Positions 44,084 to 54,559 are shown, counted from the stretch's first letter. The stretch is DNA of 64,000 nucleotides from Forficula auricularia (GCA_024734495.1 JALMQS010000225.1:2443650-2507649), one strand, 5' to 3'. Program-made: numbers and translations. The notes: generated by a model from the letters alone, not told the origin.

Positions 44084-44927
44084 GTTTTTATGTATATCTG
44101 TATGTTTTTATGTTCGGATTCCATGGAGTCTCATGATGACTCATGTACGAAAAGTCGTAAAAAGCTAGTTCGGGTGCCAAAATGTTAATGTTAGTAGGTA
44201 TTTCGAAAATGTAGAATTAAGTAGATTTTCTGACTTGCTCATGCAAAAGAATAGTAAAAATTCGAAACGTGCTGGAAAGTCCTGCTGAAATTTGACACAC
44301 AAGTTTAATTTATTGACCTGTTCAATTCAGTCAAGTCAGCTCAATCTGTTTGTTAATGATTTTCTGATGATTTTCATAAATCAACTTCATTAAAATTTGC
44401 AGAGAGCGTACCGACCTTGGAAATAACTAAACATTTTTTTCCAATTTAATATTTCTCCTCATTTTCATTTGTTTAAAATTAATACTCTTTATTTTTTTGT
44501 AAAATGGAATATTATTTATATAATGAATATAAATACGACCCGGACTTATTTTAATCCAGACGGTTTTTCTATTGACAGTTGAACGAACTCATATATCTAG
44601 AGCAAAAAGTTGGAAAAACAGAAATTTATTTTCAGTGGTAGCAAAAGAAGGACAGAGTAAAAATAATAGTAAAAATTTAATCAATTTGATATTTTTTAAT
44701 TACATGACATTTGAGAATAAAATGATGAAGGAGGTAAGAAAGGCCTCACAATAGATAACAATTTACTGCATAAAGGTATTAAATTTTTAAATTTTCAATA
44801 AAAATATTAATTAAATTCGAAAATTATTATCAACATTTTCCACACTTTTCTATACTGTTCTCCTAAAATATAATACAAATTAAATTATTCAAAGTATTCT
44901 CGATTGTTAAAATTAGTAATATAACTT
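44084..44927. other. No gene seen
   Basis: A+T-rich. The 60-codon frame at 44572 has a low-complexity composition and no domain. Confidence 0.35.
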
Positions 44928-45184
44928 CCCTATTCTTCTTATCAATATGTATTATTAAAATTGAAAGAAAAAACTTTTTAATTTTTGAAAAATTTATTAT
45001 TGTTAAAGGAAGTTGTAATATATAAAAGAATTATATAGAGTAAAGTGTTTTGTGTGTTAACTGAAGATGGTTTTGACTAGGCCTGAAAAATATTTTAACA
45101 ATAATAAATTTTTCAAAAATTAAAAAGTTTTTCTTTTCCTTTTAATAATACAAGATTGTAAGAAGAATAGGGAAGTTATATTAA
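44928..45184. repeat. Fold-back element with central hammerhead-like motif
   Basis: Arms TATAACTTCCCTATTCTTCT ... TTTATTATTGTTAAA (44930-45017) and their inverted copy (45100-45181) pair over about 85 bp. A degenerate ribozyme-like core sits in the loop. Confidence 0.75.
45061..45100 (+). ncRNA. Hammerhead-like motif, degenerate (family 3)
   Basis: CUGAAGA, an extra U, GGUU...GGCC as a short stem II, then U and GAAAAAUAUUUU. AAUAUU-type pairing could make stem III. No convincing stem I. Confidence 0.25.
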
Positions 45185-45522
45185 ATTATTTTCAGTATCG
45201 TTTGTCGTAAAAAAATAAAGTAAAAAAAAGTTAGGTTCACATAAGCCCGACGATACGACATCCGATTCGGATAATTTTTTACGAAAGCTTAAAATAAACA
45301 ATCACATCTATCTACTATTTGATGAGACTATATTTTATCAAGAAAATTTTAGTTTTTTATGGTTTCTTATAAAAAGTATAACGAAAGCCTATTAGTGTCT
45401 CTTCAAAGTCAGAGCATACAGTTAGTTCATAAACTAAAGGAATTTGATGATTTTCAGTATTTTGAAAATACATTTCTGTTGATATTTTAAATATATAATA
45501 AAAATTAAAAATTATCATCAGT
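45185..45522. other. No gene seen
   Basis: A+T-rich spacer with no evidence that the Gypsy element at 46380 continues on this side of the LINE. Confidence 0.3.
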
Positions 45523-45533
45523 AGTTAATTAAC

Positions 45534-46295
45534 GTGATAATGGACGGTATTATCAAAAATCTACCCGAACACCTTGGTTACAAATTGGGGGAAACCACTT
45601 TGCCAGTGGTGTGCTATGCTGATGACGCGGTCCTGAAGGCAGAGTGCGAAGAGGACCTTCAAATTCTCCTGGACAAATTCTCTGAAAATTCCGATCGACT
45701 TAACATGCAAGTCTCTACCACCAAGACAAAATGCATGACGATTGCAAAAGCTCCCCTTAGATGTAACTTAGTCATCAACAACAGTCCAATAGAACAAGTC
45801 CCAAGCTTTAACTATCTGCGAGTTCAGATTTCTAGCAGACGAAACCTTAAGGAAGAAGTAACTTCGCAAGTCATCAAAAGAGCAAAAATTTCGGGCAGTC
45901 TATCCAATCTAGTCTGGAAAAATAAGTTTATGTCTGCCGAAAGTAAAATTAGGATATATAAGACCTGTGTTCGTCCGATAATAACATGGGGGCTGAGTCC
46001 AGGGCAGACACATCCGTTACAAAGCAGCTTCTCCGGACAACTGAGATGAGAGTTGTAAGAGTCATCCATTCGAAGACCCTACATGACAAAATCCGGAGCG
46101 AACACCTTAGGCAAATAAGCGGTCTTCAGGACAGTCGATTGGGTTCACGTAAGAAGAAGATGTTGGGCTGCCCATGTAGACAGAATGCAAGACGACCGTC
46201 TCCCGAAAATTTTGCCAAAATACCGTCCCGGCGGGGTCAGAAGCCGTGGAAGACCAAAAAAACGATGGAAAGAGAGTTATGACCATGATGACTGA
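45534..46295 (+). pseudogene. Non-LTR reverse transcriptase, C-terminal part
   Basis: The frame opens with the reverse transcriptase palm motif CYADDAVLKAECEEDL (YADD, catalytic Asp pair) about 30 codons in. It continues through the LNMQVSTTKTKCMTI and FNYLRVQISS segments typical of the region after the palm, and then CVRPIITWG. A frameshift near 45990 moves into ESRADTSVTKQLLRTTEMRV, and another near 46135 into DWVHVRRRCWAAHVDRMQDD and GRPKKRW, the usual C-terminal tail of this insect element group. The stop is at 46293-46295. The endonuclease and N-terminal RT are missing because of 5' truncation. Frameshifts and truncation make it inactive. Clade assignment (for example RTE- or Jockey-related) is uncertain. 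Confidence 0.85.
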
Positions 46296-46354
46296 TTGTA
46301 ATATGTTGGAGAAACAGGTGTTCACACCTATATAGAATAATAATAATAAGAAGA
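45534..46354 (+). mobile_element. 5'-truncated non-LTR retrotransposon with perfect 11-bp duplications
   Basis: The insertion is bordered by AGTTAATTAAC at 45523-45533 and 46355-46365. It begins in mid-coding sequence and ends in (AAT)n/(AAG)n after the stop codon, the classic form of a target-primed LINE insertion that was truncated at its 5' end. Confidence 0.9.
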
Positions 46355-46365
46355 AGTTAATTAAC

Positions 46366-47499
46366 AAGAAGATCTTAAAATATGCAGTGGAATGCCAATG
46401 GATCTCTTGTTTGTGACTTAGCCGCTGATACTAGCATCCGTTTGAACAAATATTGTCGAATCATCCAAATGAGCCATGAACGGATGTTGGAATCGGGAAT
46501 TTCATCACCGCCTCCACCTTTCCTTCAACGGTTGCTATACCATCCTTACTAATCAGATGTCCTAAATACTCCAACTCCTCCATTGCAAATTGACATTTGT
46601 CCACATTACACGTAAGTCCGTGTCTTTTTAAACGACTAAGGACCTTCCCTAGATGAACCAAATGCGTTTCCGTATCAGGACTATGAATAATGATATCATC
46701 CAGATACACTTCGCAGAAAACACCTATATATCCTCTAAGGACTTCTTCCATCAGTCTCTGAAAAGTCATAGGAGCGTTTTTCAATCCAAACGGCATAACC
46801 TTGAACTGAAATAGGCCCAGAGGAGTTTTAAAAGCAGTGTATTCTCTCGATTCCGGAGATAACATAATTTGCCAATATCCTGATTTAAGGTCCAATCCCG
46901 TAAAGACACGAGAACCTTGGAATCCTCTTATCAATTCATGTAGATTTGGCATTGGATAAGCATCCTTTTCCGTAAGCTCATTTAACCTTTTAAAATCAAC
47001 ACAAAACCGATGGCTTCCATTTTTCTTTTTAACCATGACTACGGGAAAACCATAAGGCGAGACACTCGGTTCTATCACACCTGCCGCCTCCATTTCCCTC
47101 ACTTGTTTACAAATAAGATTTTTCTTCTGTTGAGAATATATATATGGATACAATGATACCGGCTTAGTACATGATACTCTAATGGTATGTTCAATAGTTC
47201 TTGTTCTACCCACCTTCCCATTAAATAACTCGCTATACTCCCGCAACACACCCACCAGTCGATTTCTCTCTTCATTTTTCCAATTCGTTATAAATTTACT
47301 ATCCTCAACAAATTCTTGCGTTAAATTCTCCGTCTTCATCCAACTAAAATTACTTCTCTTGCTTTTACCAAAAGTAATAAACTGGCCCTCGTAATCAATG
47401 ATTACTTGATTCTCCATCAAAAATGGATGTCCCAATATCAACATATAAATATAAATATAAACAATAGAACGATTAACAATACATCAAGTAAGCTTTGTA
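46366..47499 (-). mobile_element. Ty3/Gypsy LTR retrotransposon fragment
   Basis: A partial element on the minus strand that is cut at one side by the LINE insertion (46365) and at the other by a 400-N gap. No LTR was found on either side. The coding remnant is described separately. Confidence 0.75.
46380..47444 (-). pseudogene. Gypsy-type pol remnant: protease tail, reverse transcriptase, bit of RNase H
   Basis: Minus-strand frame 47444-46461 (327 codons). Residues 1-26 resemble the end of a retropepsin domain (LILGHPFL). The reverse transcriptase spans about 95-300: RFCVDFKRLN near 147, FTGLDLKSGYWQI near 181 with the first catalytic Asp at 185, MPFGLKNAPMTFQRLM near 217, and YLDD at 247-250. 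All palm catalytic residues are present. After FPIPTSV (about 320) the frame breaks. QTDAS, the first catalytic motif of RNase H, follows in another frame at about 46425-46445, so the connection region of roughly 100 residues was deleted. Gag, integrase and LTRs are absent. The truncated start in A+T repeats next to the gap may be an assembly effect. Confidence 0.9.
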
Positions 47500-47899
47500 N
47501 NNNNNNNNNNNNNNNNNNNNNNNNNNNNNNNNNNNNNNNNNNNNNNNNNNNNNNNNNNNNNNNNNNNNNNNNNNNNNNNNNNNNNNNNNNNNNNNNNNNN
47601 NNNNNNNNNNNNNNNNNNNNNNNNNNNNNNNNNNNNNNNNNNNNNNNNNNNNNNNNNNNNNNNNNNNNNNNNNNNNNNNNNNNNNNNNNNNNNNNNNNNN
47701 NNNNNNNNNNNNNNNNNNNNNNNNNNNNNNNNNNNNNNNNNNNNNNNNNNNNNNNNNNNNNNNNNNNNNNNNNNNNNNNNNNNNNNNNNNNNNNNNNNNN
47801 NNNNNNNNNNNNNNNNNNNNNNNNNNNNNNNNNNNNNNNNNNNNNNNNNNNNNNNNNNNNNNNNNNNNNNNNNNNNNNNNNNNNNNNNNNNNNNNNNNN
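47500..47899. other. Assembly gap (400 N)
   Basis: Exactly 400 undetermined bases, probably a size-estimated gap, immediately upstream of the Gypsy pol start. The missing protease and gag parts could lie in it. Confidence 0.99.
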
Positions 47900-48674
47900 T
47901 ATATCGGTATAGGTCTTTGATTTTTATTCTATATTTATAATTAGGTGGTCTGAATGGAGAAAAGAGAATTCTTCTAGATTTCGAAAATGCCTCTCTAATC
48001 ATTTTCTCCTTAGGGACAATCGCAAATCCCTTTCTTTATCTCCCTCTGTTTTTCATTTCCATTTTCTTTCGAAACGTATGCTATCTCCCATGTCCCATCC
48101 AGTCCCATTTATAATCGGTGGAGGGGTCGCCGTGTTTAAATTATAATATTTTAAGTTAAGATTAATTTCGAAGGAGAATCCGGCGAGCAGCGATGTTTTC
48201 CCTCGGCTCTCCAGGCGATGCGATGGCAGCCGGGCTGATAATAAAATATGGCCAGCACATTCATCACCATTTCGATCTGTCATGATAAATCAAAATCAAA
48301 TGAAGTGTCAACTAGCTATTAACTTAGTATTATTCATTTGCATCTGATTGGATCTGCATTTCAGATATTAAAATAACTCATACTATATATATTTATATAT
48401 TAAGTAATTATAAATAGATATTAACAATCAGTGTAATCATTTATTGCATTTAAATCATTCGAATAAATTAACTTTGTATAAACCCGTAAGGGAATATAGG
48501 AATCATTGCCATATCTATACATCTAAATAAATCTGTAAGGTATTTTTGTTTTTTCTTAAAATTTGTGGGTTTATTTAAGCAATCGAGGTTTCCTAAAATA
48601 ATTTATAATTTCTTTTATTAATAGTGATCTGAAAAAATCAAATACCCAATTGGAAGGAGGAAAATTCGTTTTGT
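47900..48674. other. No gene; non-repetitive block at 48040-48300
   Basis: 48040-48300 is of balanced composition and unique (words such as GGCGAGCAGCGATGTTTTCC). A minus-strand 76-codon frame covers it without a recognisable domain. It may be a conserved regulatory element. Confidence 0.35.
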
Positions 48675-49160
48675 TGCAATTAGTTCAGTTAAATTGTGTT
48701 TACCCGGAAAATTTTGGGGTAGTTTTGCTTTCTTCCATCCGATATGTTTTTTGGTATGCTGAATCCAAATGTGAGGTTTGCTAACAAAATTTTGTGACAG
48801 AACATTTTAAAAAATTTCTCTGACAAACCGTTCTGGCTCAAGGGCTAGTTGAAAATTGGCTTATTTTGTCTGCTTCCGCAAAAATCCACTTTGTCCACTC
48901 CAAAACAATTAAAGGCTGAAGACTGTTTTGAATAGGAAGGTTATTTACGATAAATTAATAGTTTTAGAGTTATAAGTAAAAAACCGCTAAAAAATGAGAT
49001 TTTGCATTTTTTACAATTTTCCGTCACGAAATTTTGATAGCAAACCTCACATTCGGATTCAGCATACCAAAAAACATATAGGATGGAAGAAATCAAAACT
49101 ACCCCAAAATTTTCCTGCTAGGGGCGCTTTTGAGCACAATTTAACTGGACTAAATGACGA
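48675..49160. mobile_element. Fold-back element of about 490 bp
   Basis: Arms of about 125 bp are inverted copies (TTAGTTCAGTTAAATTGTG at 48680, CACAATTTAACTGGACTAAA at 49135; TTTTTTGGTATGCTGAATCC and its partner inside). The frame at 48994-49179 is not a gene. Superfamily unknown. Confidence 0.75.
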
Positions 49161-49329
49161 GTCACACACATTACAATAACACGAATCCCATTTGGGAGCA
49201 CTTCATCCTTTTTGCCTGAAGCATTTTCTGATTTATTTTTACAATTTACAAGATTGCGTATAGTAGAAAACAATATTATATTTTTAAAATCACTTTAACT
49301 CATAGCAAAAATATAAAAATAAATTAAAT
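49161..49329. other. No feature seen
   Basis: Short A+T-rich spacer. Confidence 0.3.
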
Positions 49330-49432
49330 TGAAAGTTTCTTTTTAAACTATAGTCTCGTTATAAATAAATTTAAAAAAATTTCCCAGCAGAAGATACACT
49401 CTGTTATTATTGTCTCCTTCAACAAAAATAAA
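49330..49432 (+). repeat. Hammerhead-repeat family 1, 3' half only (copy D)
   Basis: Starts AAACTATAGTCTCGTTATAA and ends with the CAGCAGAAGATACACTC and TTGTCTCCTTCAA tail. The CUGAUGA half is missing, so there is no ribozyme. A TTGAAAGTTTCTTTTT fragment immediately upstream is the inverted other end of the family. Confidence 0.75.
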
Positions 49433-49860
49433 TTGTAACTTTACTTTTTCTTGTATTAGTTAGATACAAATCAGTAAAAAATATTTTGTAAGATTACAAT
49501 ACTGGAATGTAATATTATTAAAAAGTTTTGAGGCCAGAGTTCACATTTTTTTATAGTAAAATTAGATAGGTATAAAATTTTTAACAGTGTACCTTCACTA
49601 TTTCCTGATCAAAAATGCAAATAAACAGAAAACAATTTCTCATAACTAGTTGTCAAACAGATATAATTAATGAGCCTTAAATTGAGCACACACTTTTATA
49701 TTCGTAAATTGCACCTCCTTGTGCCAAGTTTCAACTTTACATTTTAAACCGTTCCATCATAAAAAATTGCTAAATCAATCAACTAAACCTAGGAAAAGTT
49801 TTCATTTTATTCACTAATTTATTTATTTTATAAAGTTAATTTAAATATATTTTTATAATA
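49433..49860. other. No gene seen
   Basis: A+T-rich spacer. Confidence 0.3.
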
Positions 49861-49862
49861 TA

Positions 49863-50040
49863 CACTCCTGGACAAAATTAACGCACCACTTGTGATTTTC
49901 ACAATAATTCAAGAATAGGAAGTACAATAATTATTATTTTTAATCAGGGAAACTTGGATCTTATTATGAATGAGTATAATCAAAAAAATAACTTCATTGG
50001 ATAAGAAAATTTAAAAAAGTAAATTTGTTGTCCAGGAGTG
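49863..50040. mobile_element. Tc1/mariner-type miniature, ends CACTCCTGGACAA
   Basis: CACTCCTGGACAAAATTAAC at the left and TTGTTGTCCAGGAGTG at the right are inverted ends inside TA dinucleotides (49861-49862 and 50041-50042). 178 bp. The end sequence is of the kind widely found on TA-inserting DNA transposons. Confidence 0.8.
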
Positions 50041-50042
50041 TA

Positions 50043-51062
50043 TATTATTTTGTTAATTATTAGTCTAATTTGATGATGGATTATTTTTGTAATATTCGAA
50101 GATGGGAAAGATATTATTGGCTCTATAGTAAGTGCAATATTGTTGTAGCATTTGGGGTCACTAACACTACGAGATATTAATTTTCGCAGGCAATAAATAG
50201 CTCAAAACCAACATCTGAGACCCTTTCATCTATTCTAATTAATTGTCTCGCTTAGTTTAAATTATAAACTCAGTTTTTGAACAGACCTGCAATTATTCTT
50301 TAGCTTGTTATTTGCCATCGACTTCTTTTTTTTTTTGGAAATATTTCTTACTCAGGATATAATAGTAGGGGAATCCAAATAAGCTAACAACTTGGGTTAC
50401 GACACGCTATATTCTTTCCAATGCATATATAGATAAATGCGTTGTTGGAATTCGGCTGGGCTGTCCTGATGTCGAGTCCCGGAAAAGTAGCCGGGCCGGT
50501 TTGTTCGTTTCCAGAGCCGCATTAGCCGCATGGGATATTCCTTTCGGTTATTTGACCTAGTCAGCCACCAGGCCTCCTCTCTCCACGATATTTTTATCTA
50601 TACACTCTTCAAAATTGAATAAACTATTTTAATTATAAGTAGCCGGTTTTGGATTGATAATAAGAAATTCAATTTCCACTAACATAAGGAAGTGGATCAT
50701 CGTAGACGCATTTTATCCATTTCCTGTATTTGATTTTTTTATTTTATTCAATTTTCTATTAACTGGCAAAGTTTTATATTTATTTATTTATTTGTTTCTT
50801 TATTTTTCTGTTTGGCATTAGTTTTTTTTATTTTAAAATCAACTAATAGTTCATTATACAAATATAATATATAACATAATCACTTTTTAGTCATAATGGA
50901 AATTCCGTAGGTGCCGTGCGTTAAATATAGAGGCAGCACTACTGCAGAAGTTAGCGCTCTCTTGTGTTTATTCATTCAAATTATTTTAGAAGAATTGGGG
51001 CAAATATTGTATTATAAGATGTAGTGTATTTTGTATATTGTATTTTAATTTTTGTATTAAAA
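50043..51062. other. No gene; non-repetitive block at 50390-50600
   Basis: 50440-50590 (GGCTGGGCTGTCCTGATGTC, CCGGGCCGGTTTGTTCG) is G+C-richer and unique in the window. It may be a conserved non-coding element. The rest is A+T-rich. Confidence 0.35.
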
Positions 51063-51064
51063 TA

Positions 51065-51454
51065 ATGTGAAACCCCTCAAATCCGAACGCAAAAAAGAAA
51101 AACTTATTTATTTAGCCTTAAAACAATTATGTATATATTCTACATTATAACCTTATTTTACATAATTAGTTGAAAAATTAACAAAGAAGTACAGTTAGCA
51201 TAACTAACAAAGTTTAAATATGTCTACATACTTATGTCATCCACGATTGAAAAACGCTAAAAGTTGGTTATTGAAATTCTTTCGGTTAGTTACTTTGCAA
51301 AAACAATTAAATAATAATAGAAACACACAAAATATCACTAATCTTTAACTTGATATCAGTTATCTTCAATTGTTGAAGCTGCTTTCGGCTAATCCGAACA
51401 AATTGAAATCCGAACAGGCTACAGCAATTAGTTCAGATTTGAGGAGTTTCACTG
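51065..51454. mobile_element. pogo/Tigger-type miniature
   Basis: The right end reversed is CAGTGAAACTCCTCAAATCT, and the left is GTGAAACCCCTCAAATCCGA, the standard pogo-type inverted end, with TA at 51063-51064 and 51455-51456. Subterminal ATCCGAAC words repeat at 51079, 51391 and 51409. About 390 bp without transposase. Confidence 0.8.
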
Positions 51455-51630
51455 TATATATTATCATAGATACTATAAAAGAGTGCACTAGTCAAGGGTC
51501 TTTGTCATGGACGTTTAATAAATCATCCTCCAAAGCTTACATTTTCGTCGCCAGTAGGCGCTAAAGTCGTGAATCACGATCGCTATAACATATCTATTTA
51601 TTTTGACTAAAAAGTATTAAATAAAAAAAA
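51455..51630. other. No feature seen
   Basis: Short spacer. Confidence 0.3.
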
Positions 51631-52009
51631 ATACACTTTTCAATCACAGAAGCGTACTAAAAATCAGAAAAATAAATTCTAGGATTTCTGAGATATTGTC
51701 TTACGGTTATACATAGTTGAATTCGCTCAGTTTTAATTTAATGTGAAGTACAGTAATAGTACGACGATGAAAAATCAAAAACATTCCTAGAATTAAAAGT
51801 GTGAAGCGCTGATTAATTTATAAAGAATTTTACTATCACTTCACACTTTTACTTCTAGGAATGTTTTTGATTTTTCAGCGTCGTATTATTATTGTACTTC
51901 TCATTAAATTAAAACTTAGTGAATTCAACTATAGCCGTAAGACAATACCTTAGAAATCTTATAATTTATTTTTCTCTTTTTAATACGGTTCTGTGATTGA
52001 AAAGTATTT
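51631..52009. mobile_element. Fold-back element with 180-bp arms
   Basis: Arms 51631-51811 and 51838-52009 are inverted copies nearly end to end (ATACACTTTTCAATCACAGA at the left, TCTGTGATTGAAAAGTATTT at the right; inner AACATTCCTAGAATTAAAAG and partner). The loop is about 26 bases. No coding content. Confidence 0.85.
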
Positions 52010-52135
52010 AAAAAAAAAAATTTTTTTTTATTTTTTATTTTTATTTTTATTTTTTATTTATTTTTTTTTTTTTATTCCATATTTTTAAATAAATATTTAT
52101 TTTAAATCTTTTTTTTTATATTTATTAGAAAATTA
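52010..52135. repeat. Low-complexity T-rich tract
   Basis: Long A then T runs with TTTATTTTTATTTTTAT units. Simple sequence. Confidence 0.9.
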
Positions 52136-52159
52136 TTAGTTCTCTATTGATTGAAATCT

Positions 52160-52290
52160 TGAATAAACATAAATTCTTGCCAACAACTTTGTCGCATCCA
52201 ATTTCCATACTTAGAGAGTCGTCAGGTGAGAAATTCAAGTTCGAAACCCGCCTGGGGATTTCTCTCTCTTCGTGTGTGCTTCGCTATATA
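52160..52290 (+). mobile_element. Possible tRNA-derived SINE remnant
   Basis: AAGTTCGAAACCCGCCTGGG at about 52239 matches a box B consensus, with TTTCTCTCTTCGTGTGTG after it. A box A is not convincing and the 3' end is undefined. Confidence 0.3.
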
Positions 52291-52627
52291 ATTTGATTTG
52301 TAATGTATTCATAGTTGTTTTTTGTTTTTGTTTTTTTATTTGGGAAAGTTCACCAAGCGCTCTTAAATTTCCTATTATCGCTTTATTATTGTTCCAGGAT
52401 AATTTAAATCCTGTTACGATGCTGAAGATACTTGTTTGTTTTTAAATCTTATCTTGTACATTAATAACTCTATTAAATTTTTAATTTTGTAAACAATTTG
52501 TTGTTGTTTTTTACTCTAAATATGTAATTAGAAAATTGTTTTTTGTTATAGAGTAGCTAATTCTCTTATATTCAGATTAGAAACAAAAATTATTTGCTAT
52601 TATTCACTAGATAATCTAATTCTTATT
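52291..52627. other. No gene seen
   Basis: A+T-rich spacer. Confidence 0.3.
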
Positions 52628-52723
52628 AAATTGAAAGTTTTTTTTGTCGAGAGTAGCAGAATTTTTATATATTGAAGGAGACAATAAAAGAGTGTGTCTT
52701 CTGCTGGAATTATAAATTTTATA

Positions 52724-52783
52724 TATTTATAACGAGACTATAGTTTCGAGGGCTTTGCCCTCTTCATCAGTCTATTACAATGG
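52724..52783 (-). ncRNA. Hammerhead ribozyme-like motif (family 1, intact core)
   Basis: Minus strand: UUGUAAUAGA, CUGAUGA, extra A, stem II GAGGGC-AAA-GCCCUC, GAA, ACUAUAGU (palindromic stem III), C, then UCGUUAUAAAU. Stem I pairs AG/UC, then with one bulged A a further 7 pairs (UAAUGUU with GUUAUAA, two G-U). Every invariant nucleotide is present apart from the inserted A. Predicted cleavage is after GUC. Known homologous setting: hammerheads in Penelope-like elements. Confidence 0.65.
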
Positions 52784-53062
52784 ATTCACAGGAATTAATT
52801 TATGAATGAAAGGTTAAAATTTTTCATTTGGTTAGGTTAAGAAATTGTACAGTGTGGGCAAGTTAAGAATTGAAATTTATACTTGTTTTATTATTTTGGC
52901 TGTAGGTGGCGTTCATGAAGTTTTTACTTTAGCGGCTATTTTTAAAATAAAGCTTTCGGGAATTTCTATTTTCCGATTTAAGAATTTTTTTGGTGAATTA
53001 TTGTATGATTTTAAAATTTCTAACGATTCGAAAATACTAATTTTTAAGGGATCTAATCCGTG

Positions 53063-53125
53063 AATTCATTGTAATAGACTGATGAAGAGGGCAAAGCCCT
53101 CGAAACTATAGTCTCGTTATAAATA
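53063..53125 (+). ncRNA. Hammerhead ribozyme-like motif (family 1, intact core)
   Basis: Plus-strand twin of 52724-52783 with identical core, stem II, stem III and the same stem I partner segments. The short stem III and self-complementary ACUAUAGU suggest it could act as a dimer, as proposed for minimal hammerheads with short stem III. Confidence 0.65.
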
Positions 53126-53166
53126 AATAAAATTTATAATTCCAGCAGATGACACACTCTTTTATT

Positions 53167-53715
53167 CTAATTCTTATTGCTTAGCTGTTATTATTTTTTT
53201 CATCTTTGTTTACAAAAATTTCTTACTAATGTTTTATTATATCAATCCATTTATATATTATAAATTATATTATTTTCGAATAGAGAAATATACATTTATC
53301 TATGACAGATGGCAAAAATTTTAGCAAATTAATATAATTATTTGATTCTAAAAGGATCATTTCATAAATTCTAAATACTTCGTGTTGCAATCTAGAACGC
53401 TGATTACCGAAACATCATACACAATCTAGATATTTGATGAAGTACATAAACATACAACTTCCCCTCCTTGCCATGTACCCAATATCTGGATTAAATATAA
53501 TAGGTAATTAAAAAATCCAAATTCAAAATCTACAACATGCTGAACTTTCTCGTTGAATTTTTACATTTTAGGTCATTCATAACGGGAAGATTAATCTTAA
53601 TTTTTTTTTATTTTACCATACAGGGTATGGCCAAGTATTCTATTCGTGCCTGAAAAAAGTGTGTGTTTTTTTTAGAAATATCTCAAGTTGGAATAGAAGC
53701 AGTAGAGTCAATTTT
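53167..53715. other. No gene; downstream flank of the zinc-finger exon
   Basis: A+T-rich. An AATAAA-type polyadenylation site for the minus-strand exon cannot be chosen with confidence. Confidence 0.3.
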
Positions 53716-53985
53716 CTAGCAGTGGATTTTCATATGGTTTTTGAGAGATCCTTTTTCTGAAAAACACTTATCGCAGTGATCACAGAGAAAAGGCTTTTCG
53801 CTGTTATGAATAAGTAAATGCCTTTTGAGAACAGTTTTTTGCGAAAAACTCTTGTCGCAGTGATCACAGACGAAAGGCTTTTCGCCAGTATGAATTAGTA
53901 AATGGCTTTCGAGATAGGATTTCCGTAAGAAACCCTTATCGCAGTGATCACAGAAGAAATGCTTTTCGCCGGTATGAATTAGTAG
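53716..53985 (-). CDS. C2H2 zinc-finger terminal exon with three fingers
   Basis: Minus-strand exon of 90 codons including the stop (TAG at 53716-53718). It starts after a 3' splice-site-like AATAGTTTCAG, so no ATG is expected. It enters in frame at LLIHTGEKH, the linker of a preceding finger, then has three fingers of 28-residue period: CDHCDKGFLRKSYLESH, CDHCDKSFSQKTVLKRH and CDHCDKCFSEKGSLKNH, ending MKIHC. All zinc ligands (C-x2-C ... H-x3-H) are intact. The linker between fingers 2 and 3 reads HNSEKP instead of HTGEKP. Likely a nuclear DNA-binding protein of the large Kruppel-type class; upstream exons (with the N-terminal domain) would lie beyond 53985 and were not identified. Closely similar to 41651-41869. 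Confidence 0.75.
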   Translation of the reverse strand, partial: LLIHTGEKHFFCDHCDKGFLRKSYLESHLLIHTGEKPFVCDHCDKSFSQKTVLKRHLLIHNSEKPFLCDHCDKCFSEKGSLKNHMKIHC

Positions 53986-54559
53986 CTGAAACTATTTTGA
54001 TAAAGAAAATTGAGCGATACCATGGCGCTTTGATCTAAAAAAGAGCTGTAATGAGTGAACATTGAAAAAATTATATTTTACGAAATATTAATAATTTTAT
54101 GTAATAATTGTATATAAAACTTATTAATTTCAATTTTTTTGTGAATGAGTTATCTAAGTCACTTGAAAATATTTGTGTTTTTCAATAAAATATCTATTTT
54201 CAAATGGCTTAGACTCATTCTCTCATCAAAAAATACTTTAGCTCGTTACCAAATATTGTGTACGCTCTAGCTCAAAAACTAGTGTGAATATCAAAACGAA
54301 ATTTCTCATAAAGTTTTGGTGCATTGAGATTAAGATTTGATTAGATTTTGGTTGAAATCGAACAAAAAATTAAGGGGGGGGGGGGGAAGAGTTAAAATAA
54401 TTAAAATCATAAGATTTTCAAACCTAAAAAGAAAAAAAAGAGAAAAATGAAATACCTATACTATAATATAAACTTATAATAAAAAAGAGAGTTATTATTT
54501 TTTCGGAGACCAAAATTGGAAGATTCAAAAAACATAGAATTATCAATATACCTAAGTCC
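53986..54559. other. Probable intron or upstream flank of the zinc-finger exon
   Basis: A+T-rich with a 13-base G run near 54375. No further finger-encoding sequence was seen. Confidence 0.3.

Larger units (their letters stand above)
52628..53166. repeat. Hammerhead-repeat family 1, head-to-head pair C (best preserved)
   Basis: The minus-oriented copy 52628-52800 and plus-oriented copy 53052-53166 flank a 250-bp unique spacer. Each carries the ribozyme-like core and the common 3' body (CCAGCAGAAGACACACTC; the first also TTGAAGGAGACAATAAAAGA and TTTTTTGTCGAGAGTAGCAG). The spacer frame of 72 codons has no recognised domain, and I found no reverse transcriptase in it. Confidence 0.8.

Noticed and set aside
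47406..48002. Frames of 140-170 codons across the N gap
   Set aside because: They consist of undetermined residues.
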